Positions 49,658 through 61,837 of a DNA stretch of 64,000 nucleotides are shown here, in pieces. Origin of the DNA: Daphnia carinata. Lineage: Eukaryota; Arthropoda; Branchiopoda; Diplostraca; Daphniidae. Made by a program: the position numbers and the translations under genes. The notes under the pieces were generated by a model. It searched no databases. It was given only the letters and a program-made list of their open reading frames with translations, and was not told the DNA's origin. Position 1 is the first letter of the stretch. Each line of letters starts with the position of its first letter. The stretch lies in contig NC_081331.1 of assembly GCF_022539665.2 (NCBI RefSeq), positions 10,758,638-10,822,637 on the forward strand, written 5' to 3'.

Positions 49658-52600
49658 ATGTCAAAACGACCTTCGGAAGAGTCACAGACTGGAGCCAGCT
49701 CAGGTCCTCAATGTAAAAAGGTTCAGTTTGAACCTATTAGGCTTGGTGCAATTTCTTCATTGGAGGAAATGGACATGAAAGTTCTTCAGTTTCAGAACAA
49801 AAAACTCTCACAGGTAACAAATAAAATATAATTGCTTTAGTTTGCACTATAATGTTTACCTGTCATAGCGTTTGGAACTGAGGCAAAGAACCGAAGCAGA
49901 GTTGAGACAAAGGATTGAGCAGCTGGAGAAGCGCCAGATGCAAGATGATGCTGTGCTTAATGTCATTAACCGTTATTGGAATCAACTGAATGAAGATGTC
50001 AGAATTCTTTTACAAAGATTTGATGCTGAAACTGCTGATGAAAATGAAAGCAAAAGTACAAAACATGGCAGTTTTATAGTTCTCAGATACTCAGAATTCA
50101 TATGGCTACATTCTAGATGAAAGTGAAGCGACAACATCTTTTCTTGCATTGCTTTCCACCTGGGACAAGGATGAACTCGACGAAAAACTTGCCAATCGAG
50201 TTTTAGTATCGCAACGGGCTGTTGCAAAGCTAATTAGGGCTTTTGACAGACTGCTGCAAAGAAACGAAAAAGTTACACAAGCTCTAAAAGGAGAATCTGA
50301 TAATGGTCAGCTATAGGTTAGCAGATTATTTTTCAAGTGGCTGATATATTTTTTTAAATAGGTGAAGTTGCCAATCTAGAAGAAGCCATCAAGCAGGTTA
50401 ATACCGAAATTCAAGCCGAAAACAGCAATCTCCATGTACTGAATACTTCACTTCATGAAAAAAACCATGCCATTTCTCTGAAGGTAAAATTTATTCCATT
50501 TCTAACTTTTTGCATTTCCCACCACATCCATTTGTGCTTTAGTTGAAAGAGATGCAAGAGCAACTCACAGCGAAAGAAACCGAAGCGGCGGAGCTGCAAA
50601 ACAGAGTAGATGATTTGGATTACGAACTGCAAAAACGAAGACAACGAGCCGACTCGTTGGAAAATCACTTGGCAGAAGCGTTGGAAAAGATTAAAGTTCT
50701 TCAGCAACAACCTGGTGTTCAAGTGGAAGCTGAAAAATCTTCCGGTAGCAAAGTGGTCTCGGTGTCCCAGAAAAAGGTACTGAATTATTTTGTTTGAAAA
50801 GTGAGTTGGCAATCAATACCGAAGTTATATTAAAAACAGATGGAAGATCAACATAAAGAATTGGAAGAACAGAGAGAAATGGCCACAAATCGTTTAGCTG
50901 AACTCGATCGTCTTCATCAGAATCACAGAGACGTATTACAGCAACTAGAACACCTCAAGATGGATGTAATACCGCTAATTATCCATTTTAACATAAAAAA
51001 TTGGCAAAAATTAAAAATTCGTTATATTTCAGATTCGCCAGTTGCCTGAGTCCGTCGTTGTAGAGACCACCGAATACAAGTGCCTGCAGTCGCAGTTTTC
51101 AGTGCTCTATAATGATTCCATGGGCCTCAAAACGCAGTTGGACGAGGCTCGTCAGCAGTGGCACACAGCGAAAAATGCTCATCTTCGTCAAATCGAATTG
51201 ATGGAGGTAATTTTTAACCATACCGTGTTTACCATCCTAATTCCTTTTACTAAATATGCTCTGTTATTCCTCGCAGAGTGACGAGTTATTGAGGCAGAAG
51301 CAGTTGCGAACGGAAGTCATTCAACTAGAGGACATGCTGGCCCAGGTGCGCAAGGAATACGAGATGTTACGCATCGAGTTTGAACAACAATTGGCGGCCA
51401 ATGAGCAAACGGGACCCATTAACCGCGAAATGCGTCATCTCATCACATCTTTGCAAAACCACAACCAACAGCTGAAAGGCGAAGTTCACCGGTACAGGAG
51501 GTCAGTATGCGGGATGTATAGACACATAAAATCAAACAGGGTCTTGCCGTCTAACCTTGAATTCTCCACCAATCATGGTGTCTTTTGAGAAGGAAATATA
51601 GAGAAACGAGCGGAGAACTAGCCAAAACTAAACGAGAATTAGAAGAAACCCAGGCCAAGGTTCAAGCACTTCAAGAAATTCGCGATGCCCGTGACGCCGA
51701 CGCTGCCGCGCAACGAGAAGCAGCCGAAAACGCTGATGCCTCAGATTCCATGGGTCTACCTGGCGATGTGATTGACCCAAGTCTCGTCAAAGATGACCCG
51801 GAAATCAAAAGAGAACCAGATGATGACTCTGCCGCAGACGATATAAAAGATGACATTGGTGACATTAAAAAGGAAAAATGTGACATTAAAAAAGATTTGT
51901 CCGACACCAAACCAGATCCAGCTGTTTTGGCTGCAGCTGCGGCCAAGATCAAAGAACAGAAAAATGCCGAAGCTGAAGTCGTTCGCGATCTTAAAGCCCA
52001 GCTTAAGTATGTTGATTAATATTTAGTGAAGTTCAAAATTACGTCTGGTTTTTATTATTTTCTTGCTGTCTACTCTGCAGAAAAGCGCACATTGATCAAA
52101 GGGAAATGAAGCTTCTTCTTGATATGTATAAAGGTGTTGGTAAAGAGACTCGAGATAAAACACAGCTGATGGCGGCCGAGCGAAAAGCTCGTCTCGAAAT
52201 CGATGATCTGAAACAACAGTTGAAAAAGATGCAAGCCAGCTCTGAAAGTAAACGCGAAGAACGGAAACGTCTAGCCGATGACGAGGCTGTTCGTAAAATT
52301 CGTTCACTTGAAGAAGTGGTTCACCAGTTGCAAAAGCAAGTGGCGGCCCAGAAACAGGAAGAAGAAGCTCTTTTGAATGAAATGGAAGTAACTGGGCAGG
52401 CATTTGAGGACATGCAGGAACAAAACTCTCGACTTATTCAACAGTTGCGCGAAAAAGATGACGCCAACTTTAAACTGATGTCGGAGCGCATTAAAGCCCA
52501 ACAAGTTCACAAATTGCAAAGAGAAGAGAAAGACATGCTCGTTGAACAGGTTGGTTTCGTTAAAAATTGATTTTAAAAAATTTAATCTTAATTAGTAGCA

Positions 52601-53262
52601 CTATTTGTTCTAAAGGTTTCGACGTTGAATATGCAAGTGGAGGCTCAAAACCAAGTCGTTCGACGGCTAGAAGAAAAAGAACGTCTGCTCCAGAGTAGCA
52701 TTTCCTGTGCCGAAAAAGAGCTGATGCTTAGACAACAGGCCATGGAGATGCACAAACGTAAGGCTATCGAGAGTGCCCAATCAGCCGCTGATCTTAAACT
52801 TCATTTAGGTACTAACCGTTGATATTCTGTTTAAATTGAAGACCATCTTGCTATTCGTGTTATTTACTTTTGTATCTTCTGCCTATAGAAAAATATCACT
52901 CCCAGATGAAGGAGGCCCAACAAGTAGTGGCTGAAAAGACGGGCACACTTGAGGCGGAGGCTTACAAGACGCGCCGGTTGCATGAAGAGCTAGCGCAATT
53001 GAAGCGCCGCGTTGAGCGACTCAAGAAGATTGAAGCGGCCGGAACCGCGGACGAAGTTCTTCGTGAAGAACTACGCGAATACAAGGATACACTTACGTGT
53101 CCTTCGTGTAAGGTGACGCGTAAAGACGCCGTCCTAACCAAATGTTTCCATGTTTTTTGCTTCGACTGTCTCCGCACACGGTACGAAACGAGGCAAAGGA
53201 AATGTCCCAAATGCAATGCAGCTTTTGGAGCAAATGACTATCACAGACTTTATTTGTCGTGA
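49658..53262 (+). CDS. Bre1: E3 ubiquitin-protein ligase Bre1 (RNF20/RNF40 ortholog)
   Basis: Nuclear RING ligase that monoubiquitinates histone H2B with Rad6-type E2 enzymes, a step linked to transcription elongation. Twelve exons: 49658-49813, 49869-50055, 50117-50305, 50362-50483, 50543-50776, 50840-50965, 51033-51206, 51277-51500, 51590-52006, 52081-52549, 52616-52808, 52889-53262; 954 residues, similar to human RNF20. Start MSKRPSEES. The conserved N-terminal block [19 protein letters not shown] and [20 protein letters not shown] marks the family. Most of the protein is coiled coil, with an acidic/Lys-rich linker (repeated DIKK/DIKD) encoded around 51780-51910. The C-terminal C3HC4 RING is at residues 901-939 (C901, C904, C916, H918, C921, C924, C936, C939) and the chain ends YHRLYLS. 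No frame break was seen. A polyadenylation signal AATAAA lies at 53330-53335. Confidence 0.96.
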
Positions 53263-54530
53263 TAAAACCAGAGGATTTAAAATGCACCGTTCCACTTTTG
53301 TCATGTCCAATTTTGTTTCTTTGCTAGAAAATAAAAATACATTGACGTTTCATTCTAGAATACGTTCCCTGGCGAAGATAGTTTACCAAAAAGAAAAAGG
53401 GATTTTTAGGGAACTAGGTTAAAAATCTTACCATTTTTCTGCTATGCATCGAAATGGTTATTGGTCAACTGTAGCAGTTGTTTAAATGACTGATGTCAAG
53501 TGGAATGGTACTAAGTGAAACTTTACTTTGTGTTAATGCCTCTGCTGTTGTCACAAGTTGGACATGTGCCACACGTTAACGTTGTTTTTTGTTTGTTTTT
53601 GGGGTTTTTAGTTCGTCTTAATCTTTTTTTTTCAAACTCCAATTTTGTTGAGAAACCAATCAAACAGGTTCTACTACACCGACTTGTATCGCCATAGGAA
53701 AGACGTCTAGAAGACAAGAAGGCTAAGTTTTAAATAAATTATCGATTGTGAATAGAATGGCCAAATTGTAATTAATTAAACAATTTTTTTCTATTAGTGA
53801 AAACAAGGATCTTCCCCACTAGTCGTAGAACAGCCCAAGAGAAGAATTTGACCATCGAAAGTGTTGTTCCTTTTTAGAGCAATCAGTTCCAAAGCTAAAG
53901 TGGGGTGGGAAACCTCATAATTTTCGTCTGCAATACGACGTGGCAAATTATTTGGGTTAATCGTACGTCTGAAAGGCAGTCTGTAGTATCCAGTTCTACA
54001 GTCAACCGTGTAAAATGATTCATGTTAATTCAACTGAAGCGATCTGTAAACCTACCCGGTGTATTTTGAATGCACGAAGGTACAATGTGAAACACCAAAA
54101 TGTGAGATACCAAAGTTCAACTTATTCAACGGCCAAGACAAACAATGTCCCCCTTGGTCAAAGTTTCTTCAAGTCCACAGGAATCAAAGAAAAGGGACGT
54201 TGCATAAATGAGTTCGACGGGTACTCTTCTAGAAAAAGCGTCACGATTTTCACTTAACCTCTTTCTAGTTATTTGATGGGACAGCAATGTGACCTCCTTC
54301 TTAGTTTTTCCTGTTTTTTTTCAGTGTTATTGGCTTTGACAGGCTATAGATATTGCTAAAAGGCGAGTGTCGTGCTAAGCAACCCAATGCACCGGTCACG
54401 TTAGTCACTTGTCTTCCTCAAACACACACAAAAGGAGAATATCACGAGCTTCAGCATCCGTAAAGGAAAAAAAAATCGGTTTTCATCAAATTTGATTTTA
54501 GCCTTCTGTCGACCTAGATAATAGTCTATA
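53263..54530. other. 3' UTR of Bre1 and promoter region of the Kunitz gene
   Basis: Contains AATAAA at 53330-53335 and an AAATAAATT near 53731, candidate polyadenylation sites for Bre1. A plus-strand frame at 54015-54257 and short frames near 53520 show no recognised domain. Confidence 0.45.
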
Positions 54531-56051
54531 ATGTTACGGAAAATTGCACTTCTGATCTGCCTGGTGCCAACCTCTCTAGCCATTCCTCGTAAGTAATTTT
54601 TTTTTGTGTGTGCTATTTCCCAATGTACACCTGATGTATATTTTGTTTGTGCAACTTTGCTTTAATACGAAGCAATTGATAATTCAACAACAATTGGGGG
54701 GATCTAACTTATCGCGAATGTCCGATCATTGTCAGGTCCAAACGTTCCGGAAGGATCAGAGAACGATGTGTCCATTTGTTCGCTGCCCCCAGTCAGCCAG
54801 GGCACGAAGAAATGCCGGGGTTTCTTCCCACGCTGGACTTACAACGCCGAAACAAAATCCTGTACGGGGTTCTTGTATGGCGGTTGCGGAGGCACGGATA
54901 ATTTGTTCCTAAGCGAATTCGCCTGTCTGGCAAGATGCAATCAACAGGGTAAGCAGTGACATCGGTGCTTCGTTTGCTACTTTAACACTATTAATCATTA
55001 ACTTCCGTTTCAATTTCAAACTTTTTTAAAGGACTGGAGAAGCTTATCAAACAAAGTGATCCTACTTCACGGTGCATGCAACCAAAAGCCGAAGGTCTTT
55101 GTCGGGCAGTCATTCCGAGTTTCTATTTTGACGTGCAAACTGGCAAGTGCACGCTTTTCGATTTCAGCGGCTGTCACGGAAATGACAACAGATTCGCCAC
55201 GGAAGAGGAATGCGAGCAGGCATGTTACCACTACCCAATCTATTGGCAAGACACCGGCAATCCTCTTTCAACTATTACTTCTACCGGAGTAACTGATTTA
55301 GGTACATTAAATGTTTTAATTTTCGTCAATTTCACTAGTCTGAATGGCTTACGCTACACCAACACATTCAGCTGTTTTCATTTTCTTGTTTTTGATTTGC
55401 TTTTAGGTAGCGACAACAAAGACGTCCATGGTGAAAAGCTGGACGTTTGCTCGCTACGAGTTGTAAATCCAGGGCCAAAAAGATGTAAAATCAATACTCA
55501 AGGGCGTTGGACGTACAACAGCAAAACAGGAAGATGCGATCAGTTCGAGTACATACCTTGTTCCAGCGTTGATCCACCGAATTTATTCTTAAATGAATTC
55601 GCTTGTTTGGCCAGATGCAATGAACAAGGTACACCTCTCGTAGTTTAAATCATTTTGGGTGATAAATATTTTTAGAATTTGGCAAACCATTTAGGACTAA
55701 AGAAGCTGATTGATTCAAGTGATCCTTCGTCGCCCTGTATGCAGCCAAAAACTGCCGGCAATTGCCGTCTTTTCATTCCTAGATTCTTCTTTGATAAGCA
55801 AACTGGAAAGTGCGAATCGTTCGTATACACCGGTTGCGGTGGTAACGACAATAACTTCAAGTCGCAAGAGGAATGTTATCTCAAGTGTAACAATAATGGC
55901 TCACTAGAAGAATCTGACTCAGTTACGGTCAATTATGCTGCAGGTACTATTTCGTAAATTAAAAGTCCACAACTACAGTACGTTAGATTTTGAATCACCT
56001 CTGGTTTTTCACTTTCTAGGTACAGGTAATGTTGAAGTCCTTGAAGCTTGA
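54531..56051 (+). CDS. Secreted four-domain Kunitz protease inhibitor
   Basis: Predicted extracellular serine-protease inhibitor, 347 residues. Exons: 54531-54588, 54736-54948, 55032-55301, 55407-55628, 55695-55943, 56020-56051; every internal intron is phase 1, so each Kunitz unit is one exon (domain shuffling pattern). Signal peptide MLRKIALLICLVPTSLA. Domains 1, 2 and 4 have all six cysteines and the F-x-GC-G core: FLYGGCGG, FDFSGCHGND and FVYTGCGGND. Domain 3 keeps six cysteines but its core reads EYIPCSSVDPPN, lacking the usual Gly-Cys-x-Gly. The residues after the second cysteine (P1 site) are Arg, Arg, Lys and Arg, predicting trypsin-like targets. Domains 1 and 3 share FACLARCN and domains 2 and 4 share CMQPK and I(D/K)..SDP, so a two-domain unit probably duplicated. 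The TGA stop is followed by 54 further open codons in the same frame. Confidence 0.93.
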
Positions 56052-56620
56052 TCATGCCGGGCTTTCCTTGATGGCATCTTCGTTAAGTCTCCGGTTGCAG
56101 TTATTTTTCCAGGAACCCAAGTGATTGATGAAAACGACTATGCTTTAGACTGGAAGAAAAAAACCATGAACTTGCAGGTCGTTAGCATATTTCTCATTAT
56201 ATACAATAACTTGTAATATTTTTTATATCTGTTAAATCGTAATTGTCGGAAATTATACTTTCTTTGATAAATGTATTCTTATAAGGCTGGATGACTTTAC
56301 CGAGCGATTGCATAAAACTTGTATTGCTGGCTGATTAGTAATGAACTTATAGGCATAAGTAATCAGCCACCATCTTAAGTTGAAGTAGATAATTTAGTTT
56401 GATTAATAGGTAAATGTCACTAAACTAACTCCGATATTCAAACACGAAAAAAAGGCTCATGAGATCATACAGTCGGATGGACACATAACGGCTAGAACTC
56501 GTTGAACGTTGTTCTTTATTTTGAGCATTTTGGTACTGGAATACTACATACGCTTCCGCCAGTGAATGGTAGAGTATTTACGCCATTTATAGGAACTTAA
56601 ATTTTATTTAACCAAATTCA

Positions 56621-56835
56621 CCCTTTGCCTCCCTACACCGCTATTCTTACCGCAGGTGATCTCCTCTCCTCTATTTCATTTTCTTTTCTTGGCGCGACGT
56701 TACGTTGTTGCAGGCACAGAAAAAAAGTTTGGGGTGGTGGAACAAAAAATTCCAAGGACTGCAAAGGGTCTCTTTCAGGCTGTTGGCTGAAATGGGATGT
56801 TTTCTCTCCCATCCCAGTACGTTTTCATCGTTACA
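56621..56835. repeat. Divergent repeat X, copy 1
   Basis: Shares with copies at 57241 and 60631 an ordered set of blocks: CCTTTGC at the start, a GGTNTCCTCTCC block, TTGCGACGTTGCGTTGT (here GGCGCGACGTTACGTTGTT), then GGAACA/GAACGA and TCCA. This is the most diverged copy. Confidence 0.45.
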
Positions 56836-57240
56836 TAACATTGAACGTGTGCCTTTCCACTTTTTCGAGCTTTTCTCCGGTGTAAAAACTAATTCTATTG
56901 CGATAAGCATATTTTTTGTAATTTAGCCTGTTTTCTATCCGTTAAAGAGGATTTTTAAGATGGCATATTGGATGTGTTGTTTAAAAAATCAGTGTCCTTA
57001 AAATGGTGAAAAAGACGGTGCTATGTTGCATAGCAAGACGGATGTCAGTCTACGTCAGCAAACAGGTAACCAGTAAACCCTTTTCTTTTATGTATATTGT
57101 GCAATTTCGACACCTATCCTTGTAAAGAAATTGATCGCAAAGACATTATCGAGATTAATCTAACGATCAGTAGAACTTTTCGTAGGCACTTCGAACTTAA
57201 ATGAATAGCATGTTAATAACGTTTTTGTTTCAAACTTAGC

Positions 57241-57421
57241 CTTTGCGTCTCTATGCCTCCATTTTTAGAGCAAATGGTCTCCTATCCCCAACACACATTT
57301 TCTTTGTATGTTGCCACGTTGCGTTGTCATGGAAGTGGAAATGGGGGGTAGAGAACGAAAAAATCCATGGAGTAAAAGCCGCTTACGTCACCTCAGTATG
57401 TTCCGATCGTCTCAGGATACA
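57241..57421. repeat. Divergent repeat X, copy 2
   Basis: Contains AGCAAATGGTCTCCTATCC, CCACGTTGCGTTGTCATGGA, AGTGGAAAT, AATCCATGGA, TTACGTCACCTCAGT and CGATCGTCTCAGGATA, in the same order as copy 3, with which it is the best match. Confidence 0.65.
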
Positions 57422-57905
57422 GGCCAATGCGTGTTTTGTGTCTAGTCCTGTTCTCGTTAAGTGAAAGGTGTAATTTCTGCGAAGAGGATATAATTTACTA
57501 TAATCCTAGTACAAAGTTTCTTGAAACATAATTGTTTAGTTGAAAAAGGTCATATAGGATGTGATAATTGTTAAGTGTTAGATAAAACGTCTTACGCTCA
57601 ACGCAATACAGGTAAGCTGAGTAGGTCCTTAAGTCTCAGCTAACGCAGCTTGGCGCAGCTGAAACGCTTTGTCGCCAACCCGTGCGTCAATGCAACGCAC
57701 GCAAGTACGGAAATCGACCAGAACACTTAGCCAGGTTTTACGTGATTAACTGACTTATAAAATTTGGACAGTGAAGCCGACGGAGTGTAGCACAGTCACC
57801 TACCAAATGTGTTCGGGAATGTTCTATTTATCTCAAAGATTTTATTAAACACAGTGCACTCTTGAACTGGACATCATTCCGGAAATGTGTCGTTCACCTC
57901 ACATC

Positions 57906-58050
57906 AACAGATGTAACCTCATGCCTCGCGCAATGTTTGATTCGTCACCGCCAGCTATCGTTCGTCGGTACCGCCACACGTTTCAGACAGGTGACTGTAC
58001 ACATTTGTATCGTTCTGCACTCACACCTTTCTGTCAGTGGGTATAGTCTG
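57906..58050. repeat. Divergent repeat Y, copy 1
   Basis: Starts AACAGATG and shares ATGTTT, GTCGTCACC-like, CGCCACAC, CATTTGTATCGTT and CACTGGGTA-like blocks, in order, with the copy at 60136-60280. Confidence 0.45.
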
Positions 58051-58304
58051 TACGTCACTTCTTCGGAACAGAATCTGTATATGAAACGAAGGACAAATCG
58101 GTAGCGGAAACAGAAGCTTCCAGCATCGCCACCACTACACACGTGAAATAGAGTTTTGGGTTAAATATTAAGTAAGATGGTAAGTCTTGTAGCATGACAT
58201 ACTCCATAATTATACCTCAACTTTATTGCACCATTACTTTGTTTAAATGTACGCACAAAAAGCATTTTTAATAAAGATTCTTTCACTGGCTCTAGTACGG
58301 TAGG

Positions 58305-58750
58305 CTGAGCATTTTTCTGAGTCTTCTAGTCTTCGCATGTGGTACGATGTCCTTTGCAATTGTGCCATACAGACGACAAACGGGCGGGGATGGCAGCTAC
58401 GATAACGCGTAAGCATGCTTTAAATGTCAAGTTTGACAAACCAAAATTTAATGCTGAAATTTACCTTCCCCAGCTTTGAGAGAGCCGATGGCACCATGGT
58501 CTCCGAAAGCGACAGCTAACAACAATTTGAATCTAAACCAGAGGATACCGATACCGTCGTGAACGGATCCTATTCCTACACCTCCCCCGATGTCGTTATT
58601 CTCGCTGTTGACTGGACCGTTGATGAGAACGGTCTCCAAGCTACCGGTGACCATCTGCCTCCTTCTCCCTCCATGAACGAACGTATGAAGTTTCTCAGCT
58701 ATATTGCAAGGATTGAAAATCTGTCCTCCAATATCTGCACAAAGATCTAA
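58305..58750 (+). pseudogene. Decayed RR-1 cuticle gene 1
   Basis: Homologous to exons 2 and 3 of the RR-1 genes at 39.7 and 44.8 kb. A signal-like segment (IFLSLLVFACG) and GDGSYDNA lead to a conserved intron (GTAAGCATGCTTTAAATG...CCCCAG, 58409-58473), then FERADGTMVSESDS, an in-frame TAA at 58517-58519, KPEDTDTVVNGSYSYTSP, and VDENGLQATGDHLPPSPSM. The premature stop falls before the chitin-binding core. No ATG exon or TATA box was found. The remaining core is well preserved, so the loss looks fairly recent or only partial. Confidence 0.8.
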
Positions 58751-59039
58751 GTATGAAAACAATTCTATTTGAAATTCTTTGAATGTTTCGACGTACCAAT
58801 TTGTTATCGACTTATTCGACGAAGCCTCGTGACACGCTAGTAGCTCGTAAAAGCTATACTTTGGAAATATATGAATTAATTAAAATTATATGCAGCGTAT
58901 CACGTTACGTCGGATCTATTTTTCGGCATCGAATTGTAATTATTTCGGTTACTTGTTAAGCTACAAAAGGTCAAACGGAGCAAGCAGAGTCTCGTACCCC
59001 CGTATTTCCCGGAATAAACCTGGCACACTTGACAATTAT

Positions 59040-59496
59040 GTTTTACTCGGGAACAGCGGCAGCATGAGCCCAGATATTGTCGCACATCGAAGGGGTATGA
59101 AGTCCTTTGAAATTGTGCCATCCAGCTGGCAGACGGACGGTGATAGAAGTTCCTATTCCACGTAAGCATGCTTTAAATGCCAAGTTTGATAAAGCAAACT
59201 GAATTCTCAAATTTCCCTTCTCCAGCTTTGAGAACGCCGATGGTATCAAGGTCTCCGAAAGCGGTAGCCAGCAGGAAGTTGAACCTAAACCAGAAGATAT
59301 CGGTACTGTCTCCAAGGGATTCTACTCCTACATCTCCCCCCGATGCTCGCGATCGCTCTGCTATCACTGTTAACGGGTCGCTGATGAGAACGGTTTCCAA
59401 TCCACCGGTAACCATCTGCCTATTGTTCCCACAATGGCCGATCGTATGAGGTTTTTCTTTCTTTTTCGGAAGGATGCTGGTATTCAATCCAACTAG
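59040..59496 (+). pseudogene. Decayed RR-1 cuticle gene 2
   Basis: Second RR-1 relic. A poorly preserved first part (FEIVPSSWQTDGDRSSYST) is followed by an intron (59162-59224) very like that of the previous relic, then FENADGIKVSESGSQQEVEP, KPEDIGTVSKGFYSYISP. Within the chitin-binding core an extra C in a C6 run and a missing base at AACGGGTCGCTG shift the frame out and back, and a TAA (59371-59373) interrupts the original frame. After it VADENGFQSTGNHLP is still readable. Tandem with the first relic, with about 730 bp between their intron donors. Confidence 0.8.
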
Positions 59497-60135
59497 AATT
59501 TCAATTCATATATGTCTCTTACCCAAAAAAGTCCCCTTCAAGGAAAACCCCAACATTTACTAGGTGCGTTTGTATCACATATTAACGCCGTCGCCTCGAA
59601 CGTGTAATAAAAATCTATTGTAATATGCATGAATTTGGATCTAAGTATGAAAATACTTGCATTTCAATTTTTCTTCAATGCTTAACATTCCAACCTGCTA
59701 TTAGTTAATTCATTACCATTGCATGGCCTATTGATGAACTTCAGCACGCCATATGTACTGCAAGGTGGAACGACGTCTTTCGCTGAATTTGTTTATACGG
59801 CGAATTTGTGATACGATGAGCAGCTACACGGATATTAGACCTAAAGCCAGCGGCAACGTGCAGGAGATATGATATCTGTTTGAATATCAGCAGTACGCCA
59901 CGCTGCACCAGTCGAACTGCAATAACTTAGAAATATTCTTGCCTCTATTTTCATTCGACGGTATCGCCATTCTCATTCCTGATTTTTGGACACCACAGTG
60001 TCAAAACTGTTATCAAAATCTTTTTATAGAATTTTGCGGAAACGGACATTAAAAATTTTTTTTGTGTGTATTATGCGTACGATACAGTCTGAGCAGCCGG
60101 GTTTCGTTCTAGAACTCTATCGTTCGCTGAACTTT

Positions 60136-60280
60136 AACAGATGCGCATTTAATTTCTGCCACATGTTTCTGAGTCGTCACCATTGGCTGTTTGTCTCCGG
60201 TTGTTTGAAACGCCACACTTTTGAAATAGGTGTTTGCATCGTTTTTATACACTCGTTTGTGTCACTGGGTAAAGTTTAGG
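60136..60280. repeat. Divergent repeat Y, copy 2
   Basis: Direct-orientation relative of 57906-58050: AACAGATG, ACATGTTTCTGAGTCGTCACC, CGCCACACTTTTGAAATAGG, TTTGCATCGTTTTTATACAC and CACTGGGTAAAG. Confidence 0.45.
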
Positions 60281-60630
60281 TGTTATTCGTTCAATGTAAA
60301 GTTATTACAGAAAAGCAACGGAAACTTGAAAGCAAAACCCAACAAAAAGGTAATGCCACACCTTTTAGAAAGGTGACTGAGCACACTTGCATCGTTAGCG
60401 TATTTGAGATAGCGTACAAACTATACACACCCTCAGCACTTTAAAAATATTTATTATACACCGATTTCTATTTATGTAACATTGTTAACATTAAGTTATT
60501 CAGTGCCATTTTAATAACGCGTTTTTGGGCATACTTATGTTGTAAAGAAGACAGAAGATGTTTCTGACAGTGAGTATTTATTCACTTACCCTTGTAAGAT
60601 CTTAAGTACCGTTTATTTTTCTAACCCAAC

Positions 60631-60815
60631 CTTTGCCTTTTAACGCCCCCATTTTTACAGCAAATGGTGTCCTCTCCTCCATTCTCATTTCATTTCTATC
60701 TTGCGACGTTGCGTTGTCACTGAAGTGGAAATTGAGAGGTATGGAACGAACGAAGTCCATGGAATGAAAACATCGTTTACGTCATCTCAGTGCGTTTCGA
60801 TCGTCTCAGGATATC
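60631..60815. repeat. Divergent repeat X, copy 3
   Basis: Contains AGCAAATGGTGTCCTCTCC, TTGCGACGTTGCGTTGTCAC, TGAAGTGGAAAT, AAGTCCATGGAATG, TTACGTCATCTCAGT and CGATCGTCTCAGGATA, in the same order and orientation as copy 2. Confidence 0.65.
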
Positions 60816-61772
60816 GAATGTCAAAGACGGTCCATGTGTAGTGTTGTTCTCTTGATGTGATATGTGTCATGTGTGGCAAGAGAGTATGGGTATACGAGTC
60901 CAATATTTTCTCCAATGGAATTGTTTAATTGAAGGTCATGTCGGAAGTGATTATCGTCGAGTGTTCTTGTGAAAATAGTTAGTCTGACTCGTGTGTGGTG
61001 GATCGTGTGTGCTTCAAGGAGAAATACCTTCAGCAAGTGAATGGCAAGGTAATTCTATTCGTTATCCATTTAATACTTTAAACAAATGATTTCCTTCTTG
61101 CTTTCTTTCGTACTTGGTGTGAGTACCAAAATTGTATTAAATAAAGCGTAGCTTTTAATTACTAGCTTTTTTACGCAACAGACAGCTAACATGATTTTTA
61201 GCATCAGAATTTAGAATGCCACGTATTTATCATAACTGTTAAAGATCGATGCCATAACTTTTAAATTGATTCAAATTTTTGTAGCTCTTTAAATTCGTAT
61301 TCATTTTGGTATTACAAAGATAGCCTATACAAGTTTATTGGAATAGATTTCAGAGAAATGATTTCTATTTTCTGGAAAAATGGTTGAGACTGGATGAGTG
61401 AATGAATTATTGTCAAACGAGAAGCCTCATGAAAGAAATGGGTACCTCTGAAGTTTGTTAACATGCTGATTAACATTTTCTTGAAGCAAGAAAAAGAAAA
61501 GTATCCCAACCTCTACAAGCCGAACAGTAACGAGTTTTACAATAGTAAAAAGAAATCAATAGAAAGCTGGGATATGACGGTCAGGGGCATAGTGTTACTA
61601 TCGTGTCTGAAAGTATTGGTGGAATAAGGTTATGGTCAGTAGGAAAGATTCCAAGTGGTTTTTCCGTGAAACTCATTAGCATTTAATCACGGAGAACATT
61701 CGCATTCGAAAGGGCATTAAATAGGGTGTGTGTCAGCCAAAACTAGAGCGTGCGTTACGGCTTTGATCTAGG

Positions 61773-61809
61773 TATAAATAAAAAGTTATCCAAAGTAAAA
61801 GGCATCAGT
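61773..61809 (+). promoter_or_regulatory. Core promoter of gene B-right
   Basis: TATAAAT at 61773-61779 and initiator TCAGT at 61805-61809, spaced as in the other genes of this set; ATG follows at 61838. Confidence 0.7.
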
Positions 61810-61837
61810 TACTTGCAGCTATTCGAAGTATCCAACC

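Larger units (their letters stand above)
56052..58304. other. Intergenic region with divergent repeats
   Basis: Holds the 3' UTR of the Kunitz gene, two copies of repeat X (56621-56835 and 57241-57421) and one copy of repeat Y (57906-58050). Open frames inside the repeats do not align between copies, so I do not call genes. Confidence 0.45.
59497..61772. other. Intergenic region with repeats Y and X
   Basis: Carries the second Y copy (60136-60280) and the third X copy (60631-60815), then DNA leading to the promoter of cuticle gene B-right. No gene was recognised. Confidence 0.45.
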
